A DNA stretch of 64,000 bases from contig CAWIVZ010000007.1 of the NCBI GenBank assembly GCA_963839645.1, forward strand, positions 1 to 64,000, in the 5' to 3' direction. This DNA is from PALSA-911 sp963839645 (GTDB lineage Bacteria > Pseudomonadota > Alphaproteobacteria > Acetobacterales > Acetobacteraceae). This document shows, one piece after another, positions 29,324 to 39,255 of this stretch. The notes under the pieces are model-generated. The model worked only from the letters and a program-made list of their open reading frames with translations, was not told the origin of the DNA and did no database searches. Numbering within the stretch: the stretch's first letter is position 1; the number at the start of each line of letters is the position of its first letter. The translations under genes were made by a program, and so were the position numbers.

Positions 29324-30185
29324 TTATCGGGCTGGTGCGCTGAAAGTTCGCGCAGGTCTCGGAAGCTTATGCGCTTGATGTTGTGCTGATCCAGAAGGTC
29401 CGAGACCGTGGGGTCCGTCAGGCACTCGGCATCATGCGCGCGAATGTCTGCGTTCAGGGTGTCGTAGGCGTGCAACTCCGCACCATCGAGCACCGGATGG
29501 GCAAAAATCTCGCTCACGCCTGCCGGTAGCTTCGGGATTTCTTCGAAGAACACGTCCCGAGTGCGCCTGGGCCATGGATAGACGATGTGCTCGTTGAACA
29601 GCAGACCGCGGGCCTCGGCGCGCTCACGGGCCTCAAAGCCCTGTTCCTGCGTGACCTTCCGCGAGAACATCCGCACCGGAGCCGGAACTCCACCGCCAGG
29701 TCCAGATAAATCCCATACAGGTCGGTCCGGGCCTGCATAACGTTCATGTGCGCGTCCAGGTGGGTAACGTCGACACCCCAGGAAATCGCTGCCCCGATCT
29801 GAGCCCTGCATTCTGCGCGTGCTTCCTCCGGGTCGATCCGCTCAAGAGCGGCCTTGCTCGTAGCCGGGAAGAAGCCCTCCTCATCGCGGAGCGAGGTCCC
29901 GTTCGTGAGACCGCGCCAGCGATAGCCACGGTGCTCGGACGTAAGCGTCAGATGCACGCCGACAGGAAGGCCAGCGAACATGCGGGCTGCCTCCCGCGCC
30001 CAGGGACAGGGGACCATCAAGGTCGCGCTGGTGGCCAGACCGGAGACCATGGCACGGTAGGTGGCGACGTTGGCGCTATGGCTGGAGCCCAGGTCGTCAC
30101 AGTTGACGATTAGCAACCGATCCTCCGGGTCATAACCCAGCCGCGTCGCCAGGTCGCTCAACGGGCTTGAAATGCGCAATGTCAC
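29324..30185 (-). CDS. YdjC/ChbG-like carbohydrate deacetylase, one frame break
   Basis: The N-terminal part shows the family metal site: LLIVNCDDLGSSHSAN, GVHLTLTSE and VDVTHLDAHMNV, supplying the Asp and two His ligands. After a break near 29690 the rest continues as AEARGLLFNEHIV, then GVSEIFAHPVLDGAELHAYD and ISFRDLREL. The family removes acetyl groups from sugar amides such as diacetylchitobiose. The 3' end is uncertain: the second frame has no stop before it runs into the aldolase gene, and I place the end at a TAA reached by another one-base change. It lies upstream of the aldolase-kinase pair, which suggests a sugar-use operon. Confidence 0.75.
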
Positions 30186-30509
30186 GCCTGTCCTCCTTTA
30201 CAGTGAGCAGGACAGACGCAGTGGCATGACCCGTTTAGTTGCCGGTTCGGCCACATCCCCCCTTGCGGGAGCGCCACCTTGCTCGGGGAGCAGGTTGGCG
30301 TTGGGCGTCAGCCCAACTCTTGATGTGCGATAATTCCTAAATGACACGATGCCAGGTGGCAATAGACTGATTTAATGGCGTAAGTCCGTTCAAGTTCGGG
30401 CGGCGACGTTCAAACGGAGACAGCATTCGCAATGGACTTCGCTTGACACCGCCGTAGCGGATCATGCGCCATACGACCCAACCTTATAAGTCATCAGGAG
30501 GACTGACCC
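30186..30509. promoter_or_regulatory. divergent spacer between deacetylase and cupin genes
   Basis: No gene is seen. The spacer holds a 7-bp stem with a 4-base loop (GTTGGGC/GCCCAAC, 30300-30317) and a GCTC/GAGC mini-hairpin just before it. It must carry promoters for both outward-facing genes. AGGAGG sits upstream of the cupin start. I see no convincing -35/-10 pair. Confidence 0.4.
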
Positions 30510-30926
30510 ATGCCCGAAGGTATCGCCGCCACACCGATGAAGCGCCTGCTCGCAGATGAAATCTCGCCGCCGTCGGTCTATGTCGACGTCGTGGGTATGG
30601 ACTGGTCGCCGTCCAAATTCCCGGGCATCGAGACCAAGATGCTCTATTCCGACCCCTCCACCGGGCTGGCGACGCTGCTGTTCCGCCTCGCCCCCGGCGC
30701 CGTCGTGCCGCTGCATGAGCATACCGGCGTGGAGATGACCTACGTGCTGGAAGGCAGCCTGGAAGATGCCGAGGGCAAATGCACCGCCGGCAATTTCGTC
30801 TGGCGCCCGGCCGGCAACACCCATGTGGCCGTCGCCCCGAACGGCGCGGTGATCCTCGGGGTGTTCATGAAGCCCAACCACTTCGCCGAGGGGCAGAAGT
30901 TCTTTACCGAGGAAACCGCCGGTTAA
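30510..30926 (+). CDS. cupin-domain protein, ChrR/acetylacetone-dioxygenase-like
   Basis: The 138-residue protein has a single cupin fold. Motif 1 is PGAVVPLHEHTGVEMTYVLEGS with two His and one Glu as metal ligands, and motif 2 is AGNFVWRPAGNTHVAVAPNG with the third His. The opening around VDVVGMDWSPSKFPGIETKMLYSD resembles small cupins related to ChrR and to dihydroxyacetophenone-type dioxygenases. The start at 30510 has a strong AGGAGG. The substrate is unknown; it stands apart from its neighbours. Confidence 0.82.
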   Translation: MPEGIAATPMKRLLADEISPPSVYVDVVGMDWSPSKFPGIETKMLYSDPSTGLATLLFRLAPGAVVPLHEHTGVEMTYVLEGSLEDAEGKCTAGNFVWRPAGNTHVAVAPNGAVILGVFMKPNHFAEGQKFFTEETAG

Positions 30927-30935
30927 GGCAGGGCG

Positions 30936-31268
30936 TCAGGACAGCGCCGAGGCTTCGGCGCCGTCCGCCCAGCTTTCGAGTTGCCTCTCCGTCGCGCCAA
31001 GGCCATCGACGCGCTCGCCGAGCGTGCCCAGAACCTCGTGATACCGGCCGAGGCCCGCTTCCAGGGAACTCGCGGACTGCTTCAGTGCGGCGAGCGACGC
31101 CCGCCAGGCTCCCATCGCGACCCGCTGCTCCCGCATCGCGACGTCCAGCTTGGTCAGGGCCAGTGCCAGCCGCTCCTGCCCGTCGGCCGCCATGGGCTGT
31201 GGAACATGAGGCACCGGGCGGCCAGGCCGTGCGGGGAAGGGGATGATTTCGGCCCGGCGTTCGGACAT
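30936..31268 (-). CDS. hypothetical protein with coiled-coil body
   Basis: This 110-residue protein of unknown function starts at MSERRAEIIPFPARPGRP; an alternative ATG lies three codons earlier. The basic, Pro-rich head resembles a short linear motif seen at the start of many alphaproteobacterial small proteins. The rest is a long amphipathic helix region with regularly spaced Leu and Ala, likely a coiled coil. There is no signal peptide, membrane segment or Cys. It faces the cupin gene convergently, ten bases away. Confidence 0.6.
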   Translation of the reverse strand: MSERRAEIIPFPARPGRPVPHVPQPMAADGQERLALALTKLDVAMREQRVAMGAWRASLAALKQSASSLEAGLGRYHEVLGTLGERVDGLGATERQLESWADGAEASALS

Positions 31269-31374
31269 GTGGCGCACCCTCGGTCTGGAGTGCGCTTAAC
31301 AAATCATAAATATCTGCATCAATCCAGACCAGAGTCTAAAAATTGAATTAATTTATTAAGGGCCGCTGCAAGCC

Positions 31375-34073
31375 TCAATCCCCGGACCCGCCGGATGCCA
31401 CAACCTGCCGGACGGGCTGGGGCACGCGCCGCAACGCACCCGCCGGCAGCGCCGCCATCACCGACGTAGCCACCGAAGCCAGATAGGGCAAAGACTGCGT
31501 CAGCAGCACCAGGCACCACAGCCGAGCCTCTAGGGTCGCCAGCCGGTGCGCCACTGCCACGCCAGCGAGCGCCGCCCAGTTCAGTCCGAGCAGCACCGCC
31601 TCCTCCCGCGCCATCCGCAGACCCTGCAGCAGGGCCGGCGCGTCCGCCATCTTCGGCGTGCGCAGGAAAGGCGCCGAGCGGATCAGCAGCCCCTTCCACA
31701 CCGCCTTGCCGATCGTGTGGCTCAACGCCAGGCCGGCGAGCGCGGCGCCCAGCCGGTCGGCCAGGCCGCATTCCACCCGGGCGCGGTACAGCGCCAGGAT
31801 CTGCACCAGCTTGAAGCCGAACAGCCCGACCGAGGGCAGCATGAACAGCACGATCGGGAACTCCACCCGCATCGGCGCCACGATCAGCCCGACCGACCAG
31901 ACCAGCCCCATCATCAGGAACGCCAGCCCCAACGCATCGCCCACCCAGGGCAGCCATCCCGTGACGAAATGCCAGCGCTGGCCCAGCGTCAGATCGCGGC
32001 AGAACGGCGAGAACAGCGCCCGCCAATGCCGCCGGCTGATCTGCATCGCGCCATAGGCCCAGCGGAAGCGCTGGCGGCGGAAGGCGGCGAAATCATCGGG
32101 CATCACGCCGCGTCCGAAGCTCTTCGGCGCGTAGACCGACCGCCAGCCCGCCCGCATCAGCCGCAGGCCCAGTTCGGCGTCCTCGGTGATCGTCCATTCC
32201 GCCCAGCCGCCGGCATCGCGCAAGCGCGACATGCCGGATCAGGCTCATCGTGCCGTGCTGGATGATCGCGTTGCGCTCGTTGCGGTTCACCATGCCGAGC
32301 TGGAAGAACCCGGCATATTCCCAGAACATCAGGCGCTTGAAGGCGCTTTCTCCGGCGTCGCGGTAATCCTGCGGCGATTGCACGAAGCCCACCATCGGAT
32401 CGGCGAAGCACGGCACCATCGCCGCCAGCCAGTCCGGCGACACGACATAGTCGGCATCCAGCACGCCGATGATCTCGGCATCCGCGCTGGTCTGGCGCAG
32501 GGCGAAATTCAGCGCGCCGGCCTTGAAGCCGGGATGGCGTCCGAGATGGAAGAACCGGAACCGCGCCCCCAGCCGCGCGCAATGCTCGGCCACCGGCTGC
32601 CAGACCGCGGGGTCGGTGGTGTTGTTGTCCACCACGAGCACCTCGAAATCCGGATAGTCCAGTGCCGCCAGCGCATCCAGGGTGCGGCGCACCATCTGCG
32701 GCGGCTCGTTGCAGATCGGCACGTGTATCGACACCTTCGGCCGCCGCCCGTCCGATACGCACGCCACCGGCACGATCCGCCGCCGCCACACCCGGCCCCA
32801 GAGCGTCTCCGCCAGATCGAAGCTGTCGGCCAGCAGCAGCGCCAGCAGCAGCGCCTGTCCGGCCGCCAGCATGCCCCAGATAACCGAGGCGAAGCCGGAA
32901 AGGTATTTCCCACTCATCGCCAGCAGCACGCAGGCCAGCGTGGCGCAGAACCCCTGCACCAGCAGCACCAGCAGCAGCTTGCCCTGCAGCCGGATATCCG
33001 GCCGGCGCGACAAAAGGGCCAGCGCCAGGGCCCCGGCCGCCATGATGCTGCCGCCGGCCCAGGCCGGCCAATCCGGCGTTTCCCGCACCGGACCCGTCAT
33101 CGCCCATTTCGTCTGCCGGTCCAGGTCCAGCATGCCCCAGTAGCCGGCGGCGCGGCCCTCGAAGCTGGTCTTCCACGGCTGGTCGAACGCTTCCATCACA
33201 AAATAGTCCAGCCCGCGGCGCTGCGCATCGACGAAGAACCGCCGCAGGAACAGCGCCTGGTTGACCCGGCTGGCCCGCGCCGCGCCGATCTCCACGCCGT
33301 TCGACGGCCAACCGATCTCCCCGATCACCACGGGCTTGCCGGGATAGGCCGCGCGCACCGCATCCAGCTTTGCCAGCACGAAGCGTTCGGCATCCTCGAC
33401 CGGCAGGCCCTCCCAGTACGGCAGCAGATGGATTGTGATGACGTCCACGGCCCGGGCCAGGGCCGGATTGGCCAGCCAGACATGCCAGGGCTCGGCGGTG
33501 GATACCGGCAATTTCACCTGCCGCTTCACCTCGGCGATCGCCGCGATCAGCTCGATCGGCGTCAGGTCGTGGCGCAGCAGCGTCTCGTTGCCCACCAGCA
33601 CATGATCCACATTGGGGTGCGTGCGCGCGATCGCCACCAGCCGGCGCAGTTCGGCGGCATTGGCGGCGGCGTCGCGGTCCAGCCAGGCGCCCAGCGTGAT
33701 CCGTAGCTTCAGGCCTTCGGCAAGGCGAGGGATATCGCCCAGCACGCCCTGCACCGTGTAGGTGCGGATCTGCCCACTGATCCCGGCGGCGACTTTGAGG
33801 TCGGCGCGCAACTGCGCCGTCGCTGGGATAGGCGCCTGTTTCCGGGCTTTGGCCGCGCTGGAACGGCGAGAACGCCAGCCCGGCCGGCCGGCCGGTGAAA
33901 TCCGGCGCGTCCGCGGGCTGGTTGGCCCAGGCCCAGACGCAGAAGGCCAGCCCGCACCCGGCCAGCACCGACAGCCAGGTCGTGCCGTTCCACCACGGGC
34001 TGGCCCGCCAGCGGTGCAGCCGGGAAGCACCGGTTCCAGTGGAAACCGGGAGAGTCGTGGGAGACGGGATCAT
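31375..34073 (-). CDS. GH17-like/GT2 beta-glucan synthase, NdvC-like, frame-broken
   Basis: About 900 residues can be read with breaks near 33835 and 32235, each equal to one extra base. An N-terminal membrane helix is followed by a GH17-like domain: IRTYTVQGVLGDI, VDHVLVGNETLLR, VVIGEIGWPSNGV. Next come membrane helices and a family 2 glycosyltransferase domain with VSIHVPICNEPP, VLDADY, and the processive-synthase motif RRQRFRWAYG, then four to five membrane helices. This architecture matches the rhizobial cyclic glucan synthases NdvB/NdvC, which make beta-1,3/1,6 periplasmic glucans. The GH17 part may act as a transglycosylase that branches or cyclises the chain. Linkage cannot be read from sequence. 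Confidence 0.82.
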
Positions 34074-34331
34074 GCAGCTGCCCCAGGAGATCGCGACGGA
34101 AGATCATGGCGGGCGAGAAGGCCCTAGCCCGAGCAGCCCTACGGCGCCAGTGCGGCACCTCTCGGACCGCATTATGGCACCGAAGTGGCAGCCGGGATCC
34201 AGGGTCAGACAGCTCAGGCGGGCAGGCGTGACACGGGCCCGATGAAAACATACCCGGTGAAAACATGCCTGTCTGAACCATTCGCCCGCCGGTATGCTGA
34301 TCGGCGGCTGAGTTTCGGCCAGGTGTTGGGA

Positions 34332-35648
34332 ATGGAATTGCCGTCCATGATGAGCTTCGCGATCGAAATCGTCATCGTTCTGTTGCTGATCGGGCTGAAC
34401 GGCCTGTTCTCGATGGGCGAGCTGGCCCTGGTTTCCTCCCGTCGCGCCCGGCTCTCCGTGCTGGAAAACAAGGGGGTCTCCGGCGCCGCCGTGGCTCGCG
34501 ACCTTGCCGAGGATCCGCAGCGCTTCCTTCCGACGGTACAGATCGGCATCACCCTGGTCAGCGTGCTCACCGGCGTGTTCGGCGGCGCCCGACTTGCCTC
34601 GCACATCCAGGAATGGCTGGCCCCGGTTCCCATCATCGGCCCGTTCTCGGAAACCCTGGCGCTGGCGATCGTGGTGGTGGTCACCACCTATCTCACGCTC
34701 GTGCTGGGCGAACTCGTGCCCAAGCATCTGGCGCTGCGCTACCCCGAGCCGATCGCCGCCAGCGTCGCCCGCCCCATCGCGCGCATGACCAAACTCACTG
34801 CCCCGGCAGTCTGGTTGCTCGGCAAATCCACCGCCTTGGTGCTGCGCGTCTTCGGCCTGCAACGCGCTACGCAGCAGGAAGTGACCGAGGAGGAACTGAA
34901 GGCCCTGCTGGTGGAGGGCACCCAGGCCGGCGTGCTGGAGATGGAGGAGCGCGACATGATCGAGCGCATCCTTCGCCTGGCGGACAAGCCGGTGCGCGCG
35001 ATCATGACGCCGCGCACCGACATCGTCTGGATCGACCGTACGGACCCGGCGAAGGAGATCATCGATACCCTGAAATCCGCGCCCTATTCCCGCTTCGTGG
35101 TTTGCGACGGCGCGGTGGACAATGTCGTCGGCGTGGTTCAGGCCAAGGATATTCTTGACCACCTGCTCAGCGGCGGGGAACTCTCGGTCGCCGCCGCGCT
35201 GCGCCAGCCGCTGGTGATGCCCGACACCGTCACCGCGCTGGATGCGCTGGAGCGGCTCAAATCCGACGAACTCGGGCTCTCGCTGGTCATGGACGAATAT
35301 GGCAGCTTCGAGGGGGTCGTCACCGCCGCGGACGTGCTGGAGGCGATCGTCGGCGACCCTACCGACAGCGCCACCCAGCCCGGCACCGGCCCGGATGCAG
35401 CCGACGCGGTGCTGCTGATGGACGGCATGATGCCGGTGGATGAGCTGAAATCGCGCCTGATCCTGCCTGACCTGCCCGCCGAAGGCAGCTACCACACCCT
35501 CGGCGGCCTGCTTCTGGCGCTGCTGCGCCGCGTGCCGCGCCCCGGCGACCGCATCGTCTTCGGTGGCTGGCGGTTCGAGGTGATGGAGATGGAAGGGCGC
35601 CGGGTGGACCAGGTCCGCGTCAGCCGGGAACCGCTGGCCGAGGTCTGA
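34332..35648 (+). CDS. CorC/HlyC-type hemolysin-family membrane protein (UPF0053)
   Basis: About 438 residues from the ATG at 34332; an in-frame ATG lies some ninety bases upstream and another five codons inside. The N-terminal CNNM/DUF21 domain has three to four membrane helices, starting with VIVLLLIGLNGLFSMGELALVSSR. Two CBS domains follow, around VRAIMTPRTDIVWID and LGLSLVMDEYGSFEGVVTAADVLEAIVG. A C-terminal CorC_HlyC domain ends it. Such proteins are linked to Mg/Co efflux; the hemolysin name is historical. It is intact and divergent from the glucan synthase. Confidence 0.9.
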   Translation: MELPSMMSFAIEIVIVLLLIGLNGLFSMGELALVSSRRARLSVLENKGVSGAAVARDLAEDPQRFLPTVQIGITLVSVLTGVFGGARLASHIQEWLAPVPIIGPFSETLALAIVVVVTTYLTLVLGELVPKHLALRYPEPIAASVARPIARMTKLTAPAVWLLGKSTALVLRVFGLQRATQQEVTEEELKALLVEGTQAGVLEMEERDMIERILRLADKPVRAIMTPRTDIVWIDRTDPAKEIIDTLKSAPYSRFVVCDGAVDNVVGVVQAKDILDHLLSGGELSVAAALRQPLVMPDTVTALDALERLKSDELGLSLVMDEYGSFEGVVTAADVLEAIVGDPTDSATQPGTGPDAADAVLLMDGMMPVDELKSRLILPDLPAEGSYHTLGGLLLALLRRVPRPGDRIVFGGWRFEVMEMEGRRVDQVRVSREPLAEV

Positions 35649-35663
35649 GTCCGAGGCAGCGCC

Positions 35664-36152
35664 TTAACCGCCGTTGGACGCGCCGGCCTTGCGGACCAAT
35701 GGCGCGACAAACTGGGCCTCGGTATCCCACGGAAACAGGATCCAGGTGTCCTGCGACACCTCGGTGATGAACGTATCGACGATCGGCCGCCCGGCCGGCT
35801 TGGCATAGACCGCGGCGAAATGCGCGTTCGGCAGCAACGCACGCACCACCCGCGCGGTGGTGCCGGTATCGACCAGGTCGTCCACGATCAGGAAGCCGGT
35901 GCCGTCGCCGGCGGCCGCGGGCGGCTTGATCACCGCAGGCTGGCCCTTGGTTTCCTCGTCATAGGTCACCACCGACACGCTCTCGATCAGCCGGCATTCC
36001 AGCTCACGCCCGATGATCGCCGCGGGGATCATGCCGCCCCGGGTGATCGCGACGATCCCCTTGAACGGCCCTTTCTCCATCAAACGCCAGGCCAGCGCCC
36101 GGGCATCGCGGTGCAGCTGGTCCCAGCTCACGGTGTAGTAGTGCTGCGCCAT
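35664..36152 (-). CDS. gpt: xanthine(-guanine) phosphoribosyltransferase
   Basis: The 162-residue protein transfers phosphoribose from PRPP to guanine, xanthine or hypoxanthine. The PRPP site is FLIVDDLVDTGTTARVV. An upstream loop IVAITRGGMIPAAIIGRELECR and the family YYTVSWDQLHRDARALAWRL start fit Gpt. Its usual length is 150-165 residues. It lies 15 bases from the csaA stop on the same strand, so the two may be co-transcribed. Confidence 0.92.
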   Translation of the reverse strand: MAQHYYTVSWDQLHRDARALAWRLMEKGPFKGIVAITRGGMIPAAIIGRELECRLIESVSVVTYDEETKGQPAVIKPPAAAGDGTGFLIVDDLVDTGTTARVVRALLPNAHFAAVYAKPAGRPIVDTFITEVSQDTWILFPWDTEAQFVAPLVRKAGASNGG

Positions 36153-36167
36153 ATCAGAACTGGGCCA

Positions 36168-36509
36168 TCAGAACAGCTTGCCGCCGTTGGGAACCTTCAG
36201 GTCCGGCCGGATCAGCACCACCGCCCCGTCGGGGTCCGGCATGCCGAGCGTCAGTACCTCGCTCATGAAGGTTCCAATCTGGCGCGGCGGGAAATTCACC
36301 ACGGCGCAGACCTGACGCCCGATCAGCTGGTCCGGCTTGTAGTGCACGGTCAGCTGGGCGGAAGATTTTTTGACCCCGAGCTCTCCGCCGAAATCGATCG
36401 TCAGCTTGATCGCCGGCTTGAGCGCCTCGGGAAACGGTTGCGCGTCGATCACCGTGCCGACGCGGATATCGACCGCCTCGAAATCGCGGAACTCAATGAT
36501 GCCCACCAA
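36168..36509 (-). CDS. csaA: tRNA-binding/chaperone protein CsaA
   Basis: The 113-residue single-domain OB-fold protein has the tRNA-binding signature EFRDFEAVDIRVGTVIDAQPFPEALKPAIKLTIDFG and KKSSAQLTVHYKPDQLIGRQVCAVVNFPPRQIGTFMSEVLTLG. CsaA-type proteins bind tRNA and have been linked to protein export and chaperone-like action. It is just upstream of gpt. No unusual feature is seen. Confidence 0.9.
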   Translation of the reverse strand: MVGIIEFRDFEAVDIRVGTVIDAQPFPEALKPAIKLTIDFGGELGVKKSSAQLTVHYKPDQLIGRQVCAVVNFPPRQIGTFMSEVLTLGMPDPDGAVVLIRPDLKVPNGGKLF

Positions 36510-36551
36510 GGTTGTTTGTGCCTTCCGAGTTAGAGTCTCAGGTTCAACGCA

Positions 36552-37604
36552 TCATCGTAGCTGGGTTTCTGCCAAATTCTCATTGACAAGCTGCCCAACC
36601 AGCCAGTGCGATACCTGCATCGCGCCATAATAATTGACATGGTTGACATCAAACCACCACTCGGGCTCGCGTAAAGCTTCGCGGGGATACCAAATCGGAA
36701 TATTCGCGAATTCGCCTCCAGTGATCGATGGGCCGAGTTTGGCGGCATAGCTAGGTAAGAAGAGGAAGCGCACGGACACATGATGTGCCTGCGCCAACTC
36801 GATGGTCTTACGTAGGTAAACCAGATTAGCCCGTTGTTCGAAGCTACGGAACGGTGAGGGCAGCCTTAATTTGCCTTCCTGAAGATGCTGGTAGTGAAGG
36901 CGCTCCCGTTCAAGCTCTACCTTCCCAGGCGCTCTCAGTCTTGGGGTGCGTCCAGGAATCGGATGCTCGCGGGACCCGCCTGTCACAAATGTGGAATCCC
37001 AGTGCGAGCCCAGATAGTTTTTGAGATTGAACTCGAACCTTTTACCATCCGATGCACGGAGAACGGTGTTCCAAAATAGTGACAACTGGCGCATTGGCAG
37101 ATGGCTCAGGTTAAGGAGATAGGAGGTATTGATAAGAATGGGCGCATCAAGCAGGTCCACAACATCGGCCATTGAGCCGAAAGCCGGGTGTAGGGCGCGT
37201 TCCTCTTCGTCAGTGACCTCTAAAACAAGCAGCTTGATCGGCCGGTTCATCAACGTCTCGCGGGCCAGCAGATACTGGTTATCGCGCCCGAAATGTTCCA
37301 AGGCGAAATTGACAACGTTCAGTTGACGCCCGGTGGTTTGCTGGTAGCCAGTCTCTACTACGGCGCTGTCGACTGCATTAAGCGTGTGGGAAGTGCCGAT
37401 GAACACCACGTCAATCGGCTGGGGATCAAAGTGGATTCGCTCGTAAATCCAGCCTGCCTTCGGTATGCCAACGTCTGCCAAGGCGGTAAATCGGAGGTAC
37501 CGGCTGTGCGGGAGGAGACAAACCAGTATCAAAACGACAACAGTCAATAACCCACACAGGACGAGGAATCGAGCGGGGGCGATAGTGCGCTTATTTTGTA
37601 ACAT
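36552..37604 (-). CDS. membrane-anchored SGNH-like protein, partner of the MBOAT acyltransferase
   Basis: The 350-residue product has one N-terminal membrane helix (about residues 13-32) and a periplasmic domain. The segment DVVFIGTSHTLNAVDSAV carries a Ser in a GTSH block, and near the C-terminus DVNHVNYYGA carries Asp and His three apart. This spacing fits SGNH/AlgX-like acetyltransferase or esterase folds, where Ser, Asp and His form the triad. It lies 20 bases after the MBOAT gene on the same strand, matching the common MBOAT-plus-SGNH pairs that O-acylate polysaccharides. The DNA is AT-richer than its surroundings. The family call is by motif only. Confidence 0.65.
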   Translation of the reverse strand: MLQNKRTIAPARFLVLCGLLTVVVLILVCLLPHSRYLRFTALADVGIPKAGWIYERIHFDPQPIDVVFIGTSHTLNAVDSAVVETGYQQTTGRQLNVVNFALEHFGRDNQYLLARETLMNRPIKLLVLEVTDEEERALHPAFGSMADVVDLLDAPILINTSYLLNLSHLPMRQLSLFWNTVLRASDGKRFEFNLKNYLGSHWDSTFVTGGSREHPIPGRTPRLRAPGKVELERERLHYQHLQEGKLRLPSPFRSFEQRANLVYLRKTIELAQAHHVSVRFLFLPSYAAKLGPSITGGEFANIPIWYPREALREPEWWFDVNHVNYYGAMQVSHWLVGQLVNENLAETQLR

Positions 37605-37624
37605 ATCGACCTAGCGGCATCAAG

Positions 37625-39095
37625 TCAGAAGTTGAAATACAGGAAGCTGGTCGGCTGCGTCAGATTGATTAGGCATATTGCCAAAAGGGTAGCGGTTATC
37701 GCGGCCCAGGCACTCGAACGGCGAAACCGAAGAGCAATCAGGCTAGGCATGATCGTTTCCTCCTCAGGGCGGGGGATCCCGCTGAGGTAATCTCGGGTTA
37801 TTTCTTGTGTGTTTGGAAAGGCGACCGCAATCACGCCTAAGGCCGCGCACCAGATCCAGACGGAAGCGTTGCCAACCATGGAGACGCCGTTGGCGCCGGT
37901 CATACCAGCGAGTACACGAAAGGGCCCCGTCGATGCTCTCGGCGCGGAAAAATACCCAGCCAACGACAACAGCAAGAAAGGTAAGAAGCCAGCCCGCCGG
38001 TGCGACAAGCCGCCGCTCGAGCACAGGTCGGGTATCGCGTGCCCCTAGCCACGCGTGATTGATGATCAAGTACAGCCCGTGCAACATACCCCAGGCGATG
38101 AAAGTCCAACCCGCGCCGTGCCATAGTCCGCCAATTACCATAGTACCAAACAGGTTAGCGTAGCGACGCACGCGTCCGCGCCGATTTCCACCGAGAGAAA
38201 AATACAGGTAATCACGCAAAAAACGTGAAAGAGTCATATGCCAACGGCGCCAGAACTCGATGATGCTAGTCGATTTGTAGGGCGAGTTGAAATTGAGCGG
38301 CAGGCCGATACCAAACATCCAGGACAAGCCGATAGCCATGTCTGAATAGCCGGAAAAATCAAAATAGATCTGGAATGTATACGACAGGGCGCCAGCCCAG
38401 GAATCCAAGAGAGTTAGCGAGGTGCCACTGTCGGCAGCACTGAACACAGGACCTACGAAGGCCGAAATGCCATCGGCGAGGATGGATTTCTTGAACAACC
38501 CGATTGTGAATATTACTAGCCCAGTGCTAAATTTGGCGGTGTCAAATCGATAGGTCTCAGGTCGGCGAAACTGTGGCATCATTTCTGCATGATGCAGTAT
38601 TGGGCCCGCGATCAGATGCGGGAAATACGTTACGAATAAGAAATAACGAACAAGGTTCAACTCTTCAGACTTACCGCGTGCCGTGTCGACGAGATAGGCG
38701 ATTTGGGTAAAGGTAAAGAACGAAATACCAAGCGGCAGGACAATTTTCGGTATGCTAACCGCTAAACCGGATAGCGTATCGAAGTTCTCGACAAGGAATC
38801 CGGCATACTTGAAGTACGCTAGTGCCGCCAAATTTGCAGTAATCGCGGTTGAGAGAAGTATTTTGCCCTTACGGGTGCTTTGGAGCCGCGTCAGGCCCGA
38901 TCCGATCATGAAATTGAAACCGATAGACCCAAGCAACAGAATTACATATCGAGGGTCCCAGACCGCATAGAAAGTCAAAGAAGCCAGAACGAGCCAAACC
39001 GATCCATAAAAGTGACGGAAGTACGAAAGAATAAAAAATCCAATTAAGGTCAATGGGAGAAAGCAGAAAATAAATGAATAGCTATTGAAGAGCAT
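37625..39095 (-). CDS. MBOAT-family O-acyltransferase (AlgI-like), one frame break
   Basis: About 490 residues with roughly ten membrane helices. Family marks are LPLGISFFTFTQIAYLVDTARG, YFPHLIAGPILHHAEMMPQF, YFDFSGYSDMAIGLSWMFGI, FWRRWHMTLSRFLRDYLY and the catalytic His in MVIGGLWHGAGWTFIAWG. A one-base change near 37905 joins it to the C-terminal helices ending PTSFLYFNF. AlgI-type proteins pass acetyl groups across the membrane to an SGNH partner that decorates an exopolysaccharide. Together with the next gene it forms a small AT-richer islet, probably transferred. The polymer may be the nearby glucan, which is inference. Confidence 0.85.
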
Positions 39096-39255
39096 GCTCG
39101 GGTGATTTTCCGGCTGGCGAGCTTCCCCGTGGACGACGGGATCCCAATAATACGAGCATATTCGTGCCCTGCCAGCAACTGCGGATGATGGCCTCGACGC
39201 TTGGTTTGCGATCCACTATGGGTTTCCAAGTTCAAAAGTTCGTCGGGAGACAACC

